Shown here: positions 12,032 through 22,936 of the stretch, piece after piece | Layout of the letters: every line of letters starts with the position of its first letter | How positions within the stretch are numbered: position 1 is the stretch's first letter | DNA from: Lonicera japonica | Taxonomy: Eukaryota; Streptophyta; Magnoliopsida; Dipsacales; Caprifoliaceae | DNA length: 64,000 nucleotides | Assembly (NCBI GenBank): GCA_021464415.1 | Contig: JAKCWG010000856.1 | Span: 310,001-374,000 of the forward strand | Reading direction: 5' to 3' | The notes under the pieces: model-generated | Databases searched by the model: none | What the model was told of the DNA's origin: nothing | The model's input: only the letters and a program-made list of their open reading frames with translations | Made by a program: the position numbers and the translations under genes

Positions 12032-12817
12032 TGTGAGAATCCGCAAATGCGACCCCCGGGTCTCATTTCCCGTCCTTGGGCGTCTGAAACGTCGAAAGGG
12101 ATTCCGTCGTTCCATTTGCTTCATAAGGGTTGATTTCTATATCAGATATCCCTATATTCTATTTCTAGATGGAAAAGGGTTCGTTCAGAGTCGCCAGTAT
12201 GTTTTACGAGAAAACGGACAAAAAGGGTCGTGTAAGAGGAAAGGCTACAGATAAGCCGACGAATATAGACTTTTTTTCTCCAGATATAGTCGAGAATTAG
12301 ACTTCGGAGATTCCTTGAGAACTTTGATAACAATAAATTAATCTTGAGGACCTTGCAAAAATCAAATTTTTAGAGAGAGGTAATAGCCTTTTCTTGGGGA
12401 CCAAGTTGCAGTCCCCAAACCCTTAGGGGTGTTGGCCTATTTATACTACTAGGGGGAATTTGTCACGCGACATTCCCTTGAAAAGTGGGACTGTCGCAAA
12501 ACATCTTGCCAGATGTCGCGCAACAAATGGCTGGAAGGTTGTCCCTGACAGACTGATAATGTCAGGGAGTGGATGGTTTAGGTCAGAGGGGTTTGTAGTG
12601 CAACATCTGAAGCTTTGTCTAGCGACAATTTGATTTGTCGCACAACAAAGGCCTCTGAATATGAGTTTGTCGCACGACAAAGCCTTCTGGGAACAGGTTT
12701 GTTGGACTACAAACTTTTTGAAGCAATTTCTAGTGTTTGGGTGAGTTTTAGACTTAACAAAAGTGTTTTTCAACAGTTTTAGGGTTCTTGCGGGGGTCAC
12801 GGATTGGGGTGTCTACA
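12032..12817 (-). repeat. 5' LTR of the Tat-like element
   Basis: 786 bp. On the minus strand it begins TGTAGACACCCC and ends GATTCTCACA; on the plus strand it is TGTGAGAATC...GTCTACA. Both ends recur in the LTR at 55182-56559, which fixes the boundaries. It contains a minus-strand TATA box (AGTATAAATAGGCC, plus coordinates 12434-12447). Upstream of it in the sense direction is a cluster of at least five GTCGCGCGAC-like palindromes. Confidence 0.85.
12434..12685 (-). promoter_or_regulatory. LTR promoter: TATA box with palindrome cluster
   Basis: Minus-strand TATA box AGTATAAATAGGCC at 12447-12434. Upstream in the sense direction are repeated variants of the palindrome TTGTCGCGCGACAA: near 12459-12474 (tttgtcacgcgacatt), 12513-12528 (atgtcgcgcaacaaat), 12618-12633, 12634-12650 and 12668-12685 (tttgtcgcacgacaaa). 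Half-sites lie near 12490 and 12597. The layout suggests a U3 enhancer just ahead of the core promoter. Confidence 0.65.
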
Positions 12818-13143
12818 CTTAATGAAGTCAAAATTCAAAAATTTCTTGTGTTAATTTTCTCTGCCTTAATATATACAAGCATACAAACAATACTCCCCCT
12901 TTTTATGAGGAGTCGCCGAAGGAAAACATAACCAAGGCAGAAAAATAAGAACACAAGAAACCATTAAAACAATATTAAATATATAACCAAGGTTTGATGA
13001 AACAAAAAATTATACAATCAAAACCGTCATCAACCAATATGCAAGTAAAAACTGTCCAATCAACAAACAAGTTTAAAATAAAAGGAAACGAAATATCCAA
13101 CATTCAACCAACAAACCTAAAATAATCGAAGAAAAATAACATC
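12818..13143 (-). other. Retroelement 3' non-coding remnant with polypurine-like tract
   Basis: The minus strand contains AAAAAGGGGGAGTATTG (about 12903-12887), which looks like a polypurine tract downstream of the decayed ORF at 13144-14515. The 3' LTR that should follow is not recognisable; the Tat-like LTR begins instead. I infer that this remnant was truncated or interrupted. Confidence 0.4.
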
Positions 13144-14515
13144 TAGAAATGCTCGCTATCGCTCAAGGACAACTCTTCATCACCTTCATCTTCTGAGTCT
13201 TCCACATCGTTTTCTTGATTTTCTTCATCATCTTCAACACCGGGGTGGATGATGGATGAGGGGTGCCTCAATGTCGTTGTCGCTGTCAAAATGCAGAATT
13301 TGAAGATATTGGCCTATCTTGTCCACCTTTTCATGATCTTCTTCATGAAGCTGAAAAGCCCTTGAACGTCCGATGATGGAGCCGGTGCGACAAGATGATC
13401 CTTGGATGATTCTTCCTTTACTCCTAGTGAGTTCTCGTGCCTTCATTTGGAGATATTGATCTTCGGCGTCATTGTTATGACGCATGTATATGCGAGCCTA
13501 AAAAGGGGAACGGTGCCAACTTCCAAGATTATACGCCCTTTTGGTCGGTTTAACAACGATTTCTTTTTTATACATCGAAACTTTGTAGAAATTCACAAGA
13601 ATCCAAGTTATCAAAGAACCTATATTAATAACTATAAGAACCCGTCCCATCATGATGTGATACTAAACAAGATGCCATTCCCTCAAAAATAAGATCGCCT
13701 AAATCTATAGACAATCCAGTACCGATGGCGTACAACTGAAGGGAATCAAGGACATTGAACTCCGAATGATGAGAATCCTGACGTATACAATGATGATATA
13801 TAGAATAAAGAACACGATAGTCAGGAAGAAGGAAATCGGTGTTGATTTTTGGAAGATGATCCCATTTATGTGCAGCATCCATCAATATTGACAGAACATT
13901 ATCATTATTGATATTGACAGATGGGTGAAATGGAAATTGAGGCTGCTCATTCTAGGGAAGAAAGTAAAACTCACGGATTGTGAATGCGAAAATTGAGATT
14001 TCTTGACCCCGAACCCAACTAATAATATGCCGAGCGTTAGAATAAGAATTGGGTTGAATCGAACCGCGGTAGTAGAATTCCCTCACAATGTGAGGATGGC
14101 AAATATGATCAATCAAATTGGGTTCCAACCCCGAGATTCAATCCAATTACGAACATTTAAAAGGGTGTTTGGATGTTTGGGATTGGGACAAAAGTCCTTA
14201 AGTTTGAATTCACGCTCACAAATGACTGTGAGCCACGCAAAACGAGATCGATATCCCCGAACATCATCCTATGAGTGAAACCGGGGGAAAAGCGACTCGG
14301 AATGTCATGATGTTCAAATTGAGTTTGATAAACAATTTGTGCATATGGGGAATGTTAGAGGCTTTCCTCTTGCTTTATGTTTTGGATTTCTTGCCAGTCG
14401 AATGACCCTGTTCTCTACGAAGGCGTTTGACAGGGGGCTGTGATGGTGGAGGATTTTGTGGTGAACCCGATCCTATGGGATTGAGTTCACGGTTGGGCCT
14501 CTTTGTTTTGGCCAT
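13144..14515 (-). pseudogene. Decayed retroelement ORF, 'putative plant transposon protein' type
   Basis: Minus strand. A possible start at 14515 gives MAKTKRPNRELNPIG and a basic, proline-rich N-terminus. Further on, pieces in shifting frames read like the same plant transposon-associated family as the ORF at 4561-5739: HICHPHIVREFYYRGSI, then VRGQEISIF, then YRVLYSIYHHCIRQDSHHSE and QLYAIGTGLSIDLGDLIFEG. The last two stay in one frame from about 14110 to 13625, broken by TAG at 13952-13954. The C-terminus is acidic (VEDSEDEGDEELSLSDSEHF) and ends near 13144. Several frame changes and stops make it non-functional. The host element cannot be assigned with confidence. Confidence 0.5.
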
Positions 14516-15212
14516 GAACCAACACAGTAAAGGCAAGAAGCAAAAGATGACCACACATGCAAGAGCCACAATTGCAATAAACATATTTATGAATCACAAT
14601 TTTCAACATAGTATGCCCAAAAGTTTGTTCCTATTGAAATCCCCAAGTTTCTCAAGCCCTAAATCAATAAACCTAAGGATGAGTTGTGGAAAATCCAACA
14701 GAAACCCAACAAACGAATCATTTGATGAGGAAATTAGGACTCAAGGAACCTATCTCTATGAACACGAGTGAGATTGAAGGGCTTACCCGTGAATAAAGCA
14801 CCAAAGGACGAAAGAATTTTGAAGATGAGTGAACTTAGGTCGCCAAACTGCTTCTGGTTGCTTCAATGGAGATTCGGAGAAGATGATGTGAGAGGAACTA
14901 TGGTGAGAGAGGGAAAGTAGATGGAGAATGGCGGTTTGGGGTTTTTGAGGATAAGCGAGTGAGTAGAGAGAGAAAGGGGTTTTAAAAATGGGGTTTTAGA
15001 GCGTGGATATGAAAATTTTAAAACACCCCTGTTTCGTGACACATGCCGGATCGATATAGATAAAATGGAGACTGGTCCGCGTGCAAAGGTGAGACCCAAT
15101 CAGCATTCAGCTAACCGGTATTGAAAACGGGGAGACCGGTCCGCATTGAAATTGGTTTGGAAAATTGAACCTGCGGACCAGTAGGGAGAAACCGGAGATC
15201 AGTTCGCGTGGT
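14516..15212 (-). promoter_or_regulatory. Presumed leader and promoter of the decayed ORF, with repeated ACCGGTCCGC motif
   Basis: On the minus strand a C/T-rich leader precedes the ATG at 14515. Farther upstream, the plus-strand motif GAGACYGGTCCGC occurs at 15069 and 15130, an inverted copy (TGCGGACCAGTAGGG) at 15172, and a degenerate copy (GGAGATCAGTTCGCG) at 15194. The core GACCGGTC is palindromic. This resembles the repeat clusters in front of accessory ORFs elsewhere in the window, but it is weaker. Confidence 0.4.
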
Positions 15213-18200
15213 TTTTTATTTTTTTTTTAAGATTGTATCAAGGTAATTTCAAAATATTTCCTTTGAAGAATAATTAAACATGAATTTCTATATTTTTTTT
15301 CAAAATATAGTGCAGTAACTATTAAGAATATTCTAATTAATCAATATAGAGTTCAGATATATATCTCTTTGTGCAAGAATGTGGATCAAACATTTATGCA
15401 AGCAAACTTAAAATTTTTGATAGAGGCTTTCACCGCGTAGTAGAGGCCAGCTATTCACCTTTTTGGGAGCTACAGTTCTCCTTTCACTATGTTAATGTAA
15501 AAATTACTATTATTAATGTATTACATTTAAAGTATAATGAATAAGCATATTTATGCATACACTGTTCTGATAATAGATATTCTTTTGCATGTAAAATAGT
15601 TCATAGAATATTGTTTAATTCTTTTGCATTTAAGTTATCCAAAGCACCCTAAAATCCAATTAAGTCAAAACTATGTGGAAGGTTTATAGCATAGCAACGT
15701 GAATTTACTCAAAATACCATGTAGAAAAAAATCAAAAAAAAGCTGTACAAGGGAGGTTCATACCTTACTCTAATCCTTCTATGTATAATGAAACATGAGG
15801 ATCTCATGATGAGCTCGCCCACTCTTTGGTTGAACCTGTTAATCTTAAATATTTTTAATGTTGACCCTACCAAACTTAAATATATTGTTGCACCCACTCG
15901 GCAAAATATTTCCAATTCCTTCTGGTTAATTTCAATATAATAGTGATGACACAATACTTCGTATCAAATTTCATACTCAATGGAATAAACTAACAGTGGG
16001 GTTTTAAGTTCAAGAAACAAAAATATAAGAGGTAAATTTAAAATACCTTTCAAAATATGGGTACAAACACAAAATACCTGAAAACATAAAATAAAAAATT
16101 CCACCAACGGTTGCAATAGTGGGACTGAACAAATATTTATATATTACTGATATGGTCTTTTTTTATTTTTACTTTTGCAAAAGCTTTGAAATTGGGGCTG
16201 AACAAATAGCTATATAATATTGGAATATTTTTATTTATTATTTTACCTCTTCTCCTTTTTTTACTACTTTTGTCGGCAACTTTCGGCCACTCTAATTTGA
16301 ATTAATGTAAAACTGAAACCACTACTTGAGTTTATTTAATATGGTATATTTGATTGTCATAACTTTTTATTAAAAATAAGAAATTTTTATCCAAATTGCT
16401 ACTTTATGTATAAATCTAGAATCTATAATAATAATAATAATAATAATATTGGTCTTATTATACTAAAATATCGAATTCGGATCACACGTTATACCCATTA
16501 ATTTTTTTAAAAAGTTTTATGAAACTAATAGTGGTTATTAATTTAGGAAAAAATTTGTATCTATTATTATATGATCAATAGATGAATATTCAGAGAGAAC
16601 CCTAATTTCAACGGGTCTACCTACAAAAATATTTTCGTTGATTGAGTTAGTGTGAACTGGACACAATTTTTCTAACATAAATCATCAAAAAGAAAACATT
16701 AGATTTGCAAGGAAGTTTAGAATATATATGATCTTGCAAGTTGCAACTAAATACACATAAATAAACCAAATTAGTCAAACAAATTAACATATATGATTTA
16801 TTTTATAAGAATGAGCTGTGCCTTCACCGTTTATTACGACGAAACCATTCATACTTCCTCCGTCAAGTCTTTGCGTGTAACTTTTAAAAAATATAGTTTT
16901 TTTTCATCCCCCATCCTGCCCCTGTACTAAAATGTACGCAATCTCAAACAATCATAAAACCAACCATACACTCTAAAATCAAATCACACTATATGAACAA
17001 TTAAAATGTCCAAATACTAAATACCAAAATATCCAAGCATACATATAAAGTTCAATACATAAAGAGCAAATCCATCAAGTAAAACTAAACACACTTCTTA
17101 AAAAATTCGCACTAAACATACTTTAATAAACTGTCTAGCCAAACTAAATAGCCCCCGGAGACGTAAGCGGACAAAGTGTGATGACCATCTTGAGGAGCAT
17201 CCCACAAAGCTGCGTCGGGCTCAATTACCTCCTCTACCCAAACCAGGTTTTCACAAGGACTAACCTCTTTTCCGTGATATGATGGGCGACTCCGAGAGTA
17301 AAATGGAGAACCATCTTGAATAAAAGTTTAAAAGAGGTTAGAAGAGAAATTAAAAGAAAGGACATACAAATTATCTTAATTACAAGTATATTCTACGAGT
17401 ATGTTAAACATACTAATAAGTTATCGAAATTCAATTTGTGTAACATGTAAAAATTAAATTATATGCATGCAAGTGGAAGGTCGAAAGTCTCTTCTTTTGG
17501 AGGGGAATGGAACTTCTAAATGAAAAGTGTAAGCCAATGACACTTGAGGTAAAGTTCTTGGACACCACTTTAATGTCCCGCTAGGTCACAAAAATTTAGG
17601 AACAACTTTAATTGATTTCAAATACTTGTTAACTTTAGATATATATATATATTCTATCCCTCTGTTTCAAACTAAACATATATATCACTTTTACTTTTCA
17701 GTTTTCAACAAGAATTAGTAAAGAATAAAATTTATTAACTATGGCCAAATAATGACAATGATTTGTATTCCCAAAAGAAAAAAAGAAAGAAAGAGTTTAC
17801 TCTCAAGTTTTGTGTTACCTGCAGCAGAAGCAGTAGAGTCAGAAGGATGGGAGGGTTGGGGGGCCAGAACTGGCAGGGTGGCGCTGGAAGAAGAAGAGTA
17901 GTGTGCCATATGAAAAGATTGAAGAAGTTGAGATGGAAAGATAACTCAAGTGACATAAGAAGAATTCGCCAAAGATATATTTATAGCTTTTTTTTTTAAC
18001 AACAGAGATATTTTTAGGTTGGAGTATTCGGACATTGACGTAGAATGATAATATGACTAATAGAAAGTAGGATTCTTAATTCTAGTAATTTTCCAAATAA
18101 TGATAATATGACTAATAGAAACTAGAAAATTTCTTCTGTAATTTTCTTTTTCAAAGGAAAAGTCACATAATTTTATGGTTAGTTTTGATCTTTTAATTTT

Positions 18201-18280
18201 AGATTTGCTTGCACTATTTGAAGGATATAACTGATGCCAGTAAAAAAATAAGCTTTTTAAAGTACTATATATATGCAAAA
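15213..18280. other. AT-rich spacer without a confident gene
   Basis: No intact coding region. It holds an (ATA)n stretch near 16426-16447 and a TA run near 17640. One minus-strand open segment at about 17325-17100 reads protein-like (SRPSYHGKEVSPCENLVW, then EPDAALWDAPQDGHHT). I do not recognise it; it could be an exon relic. Confidence 0.5.
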
Positions 18281-18330
18281 CACTACAAGAGTATAAGAAA
18301 TAATTTATATTATTTTGAGTACTTGTAGTG
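18281..18330. repeat. Small foldback with CACTACAAG termini
   Basis: CACTACAAG at 18281 and its inverse CTTGTAGTG ending at 18330 bracket 32 bp of AT-rich sequence. The ends resemble CACTA-class termini, but the unit is too short to be an element. It may be a deletion derivative or chance. Confidence 0.45.
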
Positions 18331-19933
18331 GATATGGTAAATTGACAAATTTACTATACTTCCATTATTACAGTGGATAGAACTTAAAGCATAAGCTTAG
18401 TATTGTACGAGGGATATTTACTGCTAACATTACCTAGGAAACACGGACACTTCTAACAAGTTGACTTGTCCGCGTTGTACCCGTGTCGAACAATAACACT
18501 TAACAAGTACTTTGAGCAGAATTAAAACACTTATAATGCAGGATCGATTTGACCATTCCGAGCGCAATTAAGTTGGTTTATGTATAATTCACACCGTTAG
18601 TTAAAAAAAGACCAATAGACCTTTAGTAATTAGATGGCAAAAACCTTGAATTAGAGCCTATTATTTACCTGGTTCTTTCTCTTCTTGTCGTAGAGTATGT
18701 GTTGTTTGAGGGAATGGTATTTAATTAATTTATTGGTTGTTTCCACCGAAAGTGAAACTTTATAATTTTTTAAAAAAAGAGAGAAGGAAATTGACTACTA
18801 ACGCAGCACACCAAAGTTTGCTTAATTTCCCTCTTCAGTCTTCAGTCTTGGCATACTAACTAACTTATCACACCAAAGTTGCTTAATTTCCATCCATATC
18901 CACTGCGTGCCTTCAGAGACTGACTGCTACTCTAGTTTTTCTATAGATTATCATCTCATTCTATGTATGTATTTATGTATCTAGTGTGCAATCTATTATT
19001 TATTTATTTTTCTTGATTATTTAAAATCATGGATGGATGGATTCAGATCCGTAAAGTTATACAATTGAAACACGCATTCATATCTTTATCAAGGGCAAGA
19101 AACATATCTGCCAATTTAATATGAGCATTGTAAGGGATAATCATGATGACCCCAGTTAGAGGCAAATTAACAAAATTATAGTTATTGTGACTTAACAGCA
19201 TATTGATGAGAAGATTATGGTGTTGGAAGGCTGGAAAATATAAGAATAGATGTCCATTCCAGAAAGTTATGGTGTTAAAGTTGAACTCATAAAAAAATGT
19301 CAAAAGGTCGGAAAATATATCAACAAATGCAATATATCCACAACTACCCAGAAAATAGTCCAATTGAACGATGAAGAAGCCGTTAATGGAAAATGAACAA
19401 TTGGCCTTCTATTCTATGTATTTCTAGAAAACTAGATAAGTAATCTTTCACGTCAAAAGAAATGAGGTTCACTTTCCAGTTTCCAATGCAATTTTTCTCA
19501 CTTTCACTGACTCATAGCAGCACAAACTCATCACATGCATGTTTAGATGGATAGATTTTAGGATAGAAGCAGAGCAAGAAAAAAGATTAGGTATGTTTTT
19601 AAGCATGAAAATTTAAAGTACTCACCACATATGCACTATGCAGATGTCAACGAAAACCAGTTTTCAGCTTGCTCCATATCAGTTACCTCTTCCTCTCTTT
19701 CCTAAGCAAGAAAAATAACAACAGTCAGCTCCCGACTAGTATTCATGGGTACGAAAATGCAAATAAATGATACATGCTTCTTGGCTCATTCTAGTGCAAT
19801 TACAAAAATAGCCCACCCATCACAAGGATCTTATTATTATCTTCTTGGTTGCCACCCATCACAAGGTAAATCTATATTTGGTGGGGTTGGTTTTGTTTTC
19901 TTCAGGAGGGGGGGGGGGGGTCGACAGCCTGGA
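18331..19933. other. Spacer with an unassigned 106-codon minus-strand ORF
   Basis: AT-rich. The minus-strand ORF at 19363-19043 has balanced, protein-like composition (MDYFLGSCGYIAFVDIFSDL at its start, ALDKDMNACFNC near its end). I recognise no family and see no promoter or splice context, so it could be an exon relic or chance. A run of 13 G lies at 19908-19920. Confidence 0.3.
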
Positions 19934-20637
19934 AAGCTTGAATGTTTTCATACTTCATATCTAGGAAGTTTAAGTAACTATGAAGTAAATAATTGCCAAC
20001 AAAATACCTGGTGGAGTTCGATTAGTTCTTGGAGGCAGTTACTAAGCAACACTTTCTTTATGCAAGCCTTACCTGCAAGTAAATTAAATTGTCATTATAA
20101 ACATCTATAGATATATTAGGATTTTGTTGCCATGTCGGCTAAAACATTAAGACCGAGGAAGCGAAAAGTACACCCCAAAAAAAATCACTTCCATTATATA
20201 CATCGAGCAGAACAGATTTTGAAGAAAATTGAAGTTAATAATATAACAGAATTCATTAAAAAAGGTCCTCACTTTTCACATTCAAAAGCTTGAATGTTTG
20301 TTCATACTTCATATCAAGGAAGTTTAAGTAACTATGAAGTAAATAATCGCCAACAAAATACCTGGTGGAGTTCCATTAGTTCTTGGAGGCAGTTACGAAG
20401 CAACAATTTCTTTATATAAAGCTTACCTGCAAGTAAATTAAATTGTCATTATAAACATCCATAGATATATTAGGATTTTGTTGTCATGTCGGCTAAAACA
20501 TTGAGACCGAGGAACCCGAAAAGTACACCCCCAAAAAAATCTCTTCCATTATATACATCGAGCATAACAGATTTTGAAGAAAATCAAAGTTACTAATATA
20601 ACATAATTCATTTCAAAAGGCACTTACTTTTCACCTG
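19934..20637. repeat. 352-bp direct tandem duplication
   Basis: Copy 1 (19934-20285) and copy 2 (20286-20637) begin AAGCTTGAATG and share long stretches such as CAACAAAATACCTGGTGGAG and CATGTCGGCTAAAACATT. They differ by scattered substitutions and small indels. No coding region is evident in either copy. Confidence 0.85.
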
Positions 20638-22185
20638 TATCATTTAATTGAGTCTGAAAAGCAAAAGGCACTCAGATTTATTTATTAATAGTTGGATTAA
20701 TTATAACTAAAAAAAATATACAAATTGCTTTAACACAATAAATAAAGAAGTGTAGGAACATTACCAGCACATTAGAAGGGGCCAGTCCCTTAGTGATCTT
20801 GAATTAAACCAGAAATTTGAATTAATTAACAAGCCATACTGCAAAAGTATAAGAATTATGTATCAAGATTAAGCTCAAAGGAACTCAGGAGATAAGCCGC
20901 AGTTTACAATATTAATTCAAATCGAATCAGGAGCATGGGATTGGCATGAGGAGATCACCTTCATCAGATTCTCAATGATAAGCCTATTGTTTATGGCAAC
21001 AAGCACCACTATACAAAGGATGAAGAGACCTGCACGACTCTGCCACAAGATTCTAATTCGTAACAGCTTTACATATTAAATTGCAATCTGATACAACAAG
21101 AATTTTAGCGCTAATAAATTTATTAGAAGAAAATTTCACCACCAATTTGTTCAAGTGGAGCACAAAGAAGTTTTAGGGAACAAAAGGCACCCGCTTAATT
21201 TATGTAGTATAGCGTTGCTGCCAAAGCATATATTATTGCTTCAGAAATTCATAAAAAATCTTATTAGTTGATCCAACGACTTACGTATTCTCTAGAAGTG
21301 CCACGTACTCAACCTAGTGTCAAGAAACAACAATTTACAAAGGACTTACGAGATTTCCTTTTGTTACTTTGGTGATTAAGTGTAGACAAAACGATTTATA
21401 ACTTTGAATACCCAGGGGAAGTTAAGTAAGAGTGATTAAAATTGGGTTATACTGAACACAAACAAAACAAATATACAAGTTACTGTACTAGCCTAAAATA
21501 ATAGATTTATTAAATATAAGAAAAATCCCTTTTCCATCGAAATAGACATCAGATTAAAGCATACAATAAACAATCACTAAAAACATAAGGTGAATAATCA
21601 GCTATATCTAGTTACACAAAAATTTGATTAAAGCATTAATCTCTTTAAACCCTAGTTTTCTTAAAACCCTAGGTTCCAAAATCAGGTATTTAGTAACATT
21701 GAAATTCTTTAACACAATATAAGTCAAATTAGAAGTACCAAATGGAGAATTTACCAGCCTTATAGTGGAATTTGCCATTAAAATTTCATCATCTGTGAGC
21801 TCTACGTATGTATGTGTGTATATATAGAAACATATATCTGTATATCTATGTTTAGAGAGATAAATAGAGAGAGAGGGTATTTGTACATCTATATTACTAG
21901 TTCAGATCGGGTTTGGGAAAGGAAGAAGAAGAAGTTTAGACGTGTTTGGGAAAGGAGGAAGAAGAAGAAGAAGAAGAAGAAGAAGAAGAGAGGGAGAGGG
22001 GGTATTTGTACATCTGTGTTACTGGTTCATATCGTGTTAGGATGATGAAGAAGAAGAAGTTCAGATCGTGTTTGGGGTTTTCTCTTTTGGGGGTTTTGTG
22101 GAGCGGGAGATGGATGTAGAGGGAAAATGAAAATTTTGGGGAAAATTTTAGCTGTTCCAAGTTTTGTAAATAAAAATAAAGAATT
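20638..22185. other. Spacer with a GAA microsatellite
   Basis: No gene seen. A (GAA)n tract spans about 21951-21988. A 45-bp segment upstream of it (tatttgtacatct..., then ...gatcgggtttggg) recurs downstream at about 22003-22075, so the microsatellite lies within a local duplication. Lys- and Ser-rich ORFs here are simple-repeat artefacts. Confidence 0.6.
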
Positions 22186-22412
22186 TAAAAATTTTGAATA
22201 ATAATAATTTCTTAGCAACGGTTTTATAACATTACTACTTATTTTAAAATCTGTTATTGGCTTAAAAATACAAGCAATTTTTTCCAATTAAATTCAGTAA
22301 CAGGTTTATTTGAGTCAGTAACATACTTTTGTGCGTTACGGGCTAGTGACAGACATAGTCCGTTACTAATGAGAAGAGAGAACCGTTACTAATTCCCTGA
22401 TTTGGTGTAGTG
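22186..22412. mobile_element. CACTA-like transposon terminus
   Basis: Read inward from 22412, the sequence starts CACTACACCAAATCAGGGAA. Subterminal repeats of the type GTTACTAA, CAGTAAC and CCGTTAC recur across the preceding 220 bp (for example near 22210, 22300, 22315, 22335, 22360 and 22383). A CACTACA end with short subterminal repeats is the hallmark of En/Spm (CACTA) elements, where they bind transposase. I could not find the matching opposite end, so the extent of the element is unknown. Confidence 0.5.
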
Positions 22413-22936
22413 TAACCAACACAATCACAAGCAATATAGATAAAAGATAAAGAATAACAAGAATCAAGTGCAAAGTAAAGAGGAAAAAACACACCGAAGA
22501 TAATGTGGAACCCTTTGGGTCTTCCACTTCAAAGGGGAGTAACTTTATTGATCAACCAAGAATTTACACCAACTCTCTCTCAATAATCCTTACTCAAATC
22601 AATGGAACAAACCTCTAAAGATTACCCTCTCAACCTTTAGCTAAACCCTAGCTAACCTCTCACAAGAAATATCACTCTTGTAAGAACAAGTCTCTCCTTC
22701 TCACTCTTGCAAATGCAACTTACAATAAATAGAAACAAACCTCTCTATTTATACTAAGTGAGAAAATAAGCCTAAAAGGCTTTACCCGCCAAACTGCAAA
22801 AGGGGTTTTGCAGTTTCTCGCCCAAGGTGCAAAAGTTCCAGAACACTTCTGTCGAGCTGCAAAAGTGCTTTTGCGGTTTTCCGGCTCAGCTGCAAAAGCA
22901 CTTTTGCAGCATTCCAGCTTGCACTATATTGTAACA
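22411..22936 (-). repeat. Probable solo LTR, minus orientation
   Basis: On the plus strand it runs TGTAACC...ATTGTAACA, about 526 bp. On the minus strand it has an LTR-like layout: palindrome cluster, TATA box (TATAAATAG, plus 22753-22745), then a leader of Arg/Leu-poor, CT-balanced sequence. No coding region flanks it and I see no target-site duplication. The left boundary shares its TG with the CACTA-like end, so the exact edges are uncertain. Confidence 0.55.
22745..22909 (-). promoter_or_regulatory. TATA box with three CTGCAAAAG palindromes
   Basis: Minus-strand TATA box TATAAATAG at 22753-22745. Upstream of it in the sense direction are three inverted repeats: 22794-22813 (CTGCAAAA, loop GGGG, TTTTGCAG), 22857-22876 (one mismatch) and 22890-22909 (CTGCAAAAGCACTTTTGCAG, 9-bp perfect arms). 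A half-site GTGCAAAAG lies near 22828. Confidence 0.7.

Larger units (their letters stand above)
8182..12817 (-). mobile_element. Tat/Ogre-like Ty3/gypsy element, 5' portion (minus strand)
   Basis: Read on the minus strand: 5' LTR (12817 to 12032), primer-binding site, leader, gag and protease, then a cut at about 8182 where the Athila-like LTR begins. Reverse transcriptase and everything downstream are missing here and probably lie beyond the left edge, on the far side of the Athila-like insertion. The gag-protease type and the primer-binding site sequence suggest the Tat/Ogre clade. Confidence 0.8.

Noticed and set aside
21812..22160. Lys-rich and Ser-rich ORFs around the GAA microsatellite
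   Set aside because: Composition comes entirely from the simple repeat.
18281..22412. A single 4.1-kb CACTA element from 18281 to 22412
   Set aside because: The CACTACAAG at 18281 does not match the CACTACACCAAATC end at 22412, and 18281-18330 already forms its own inverted repeat.
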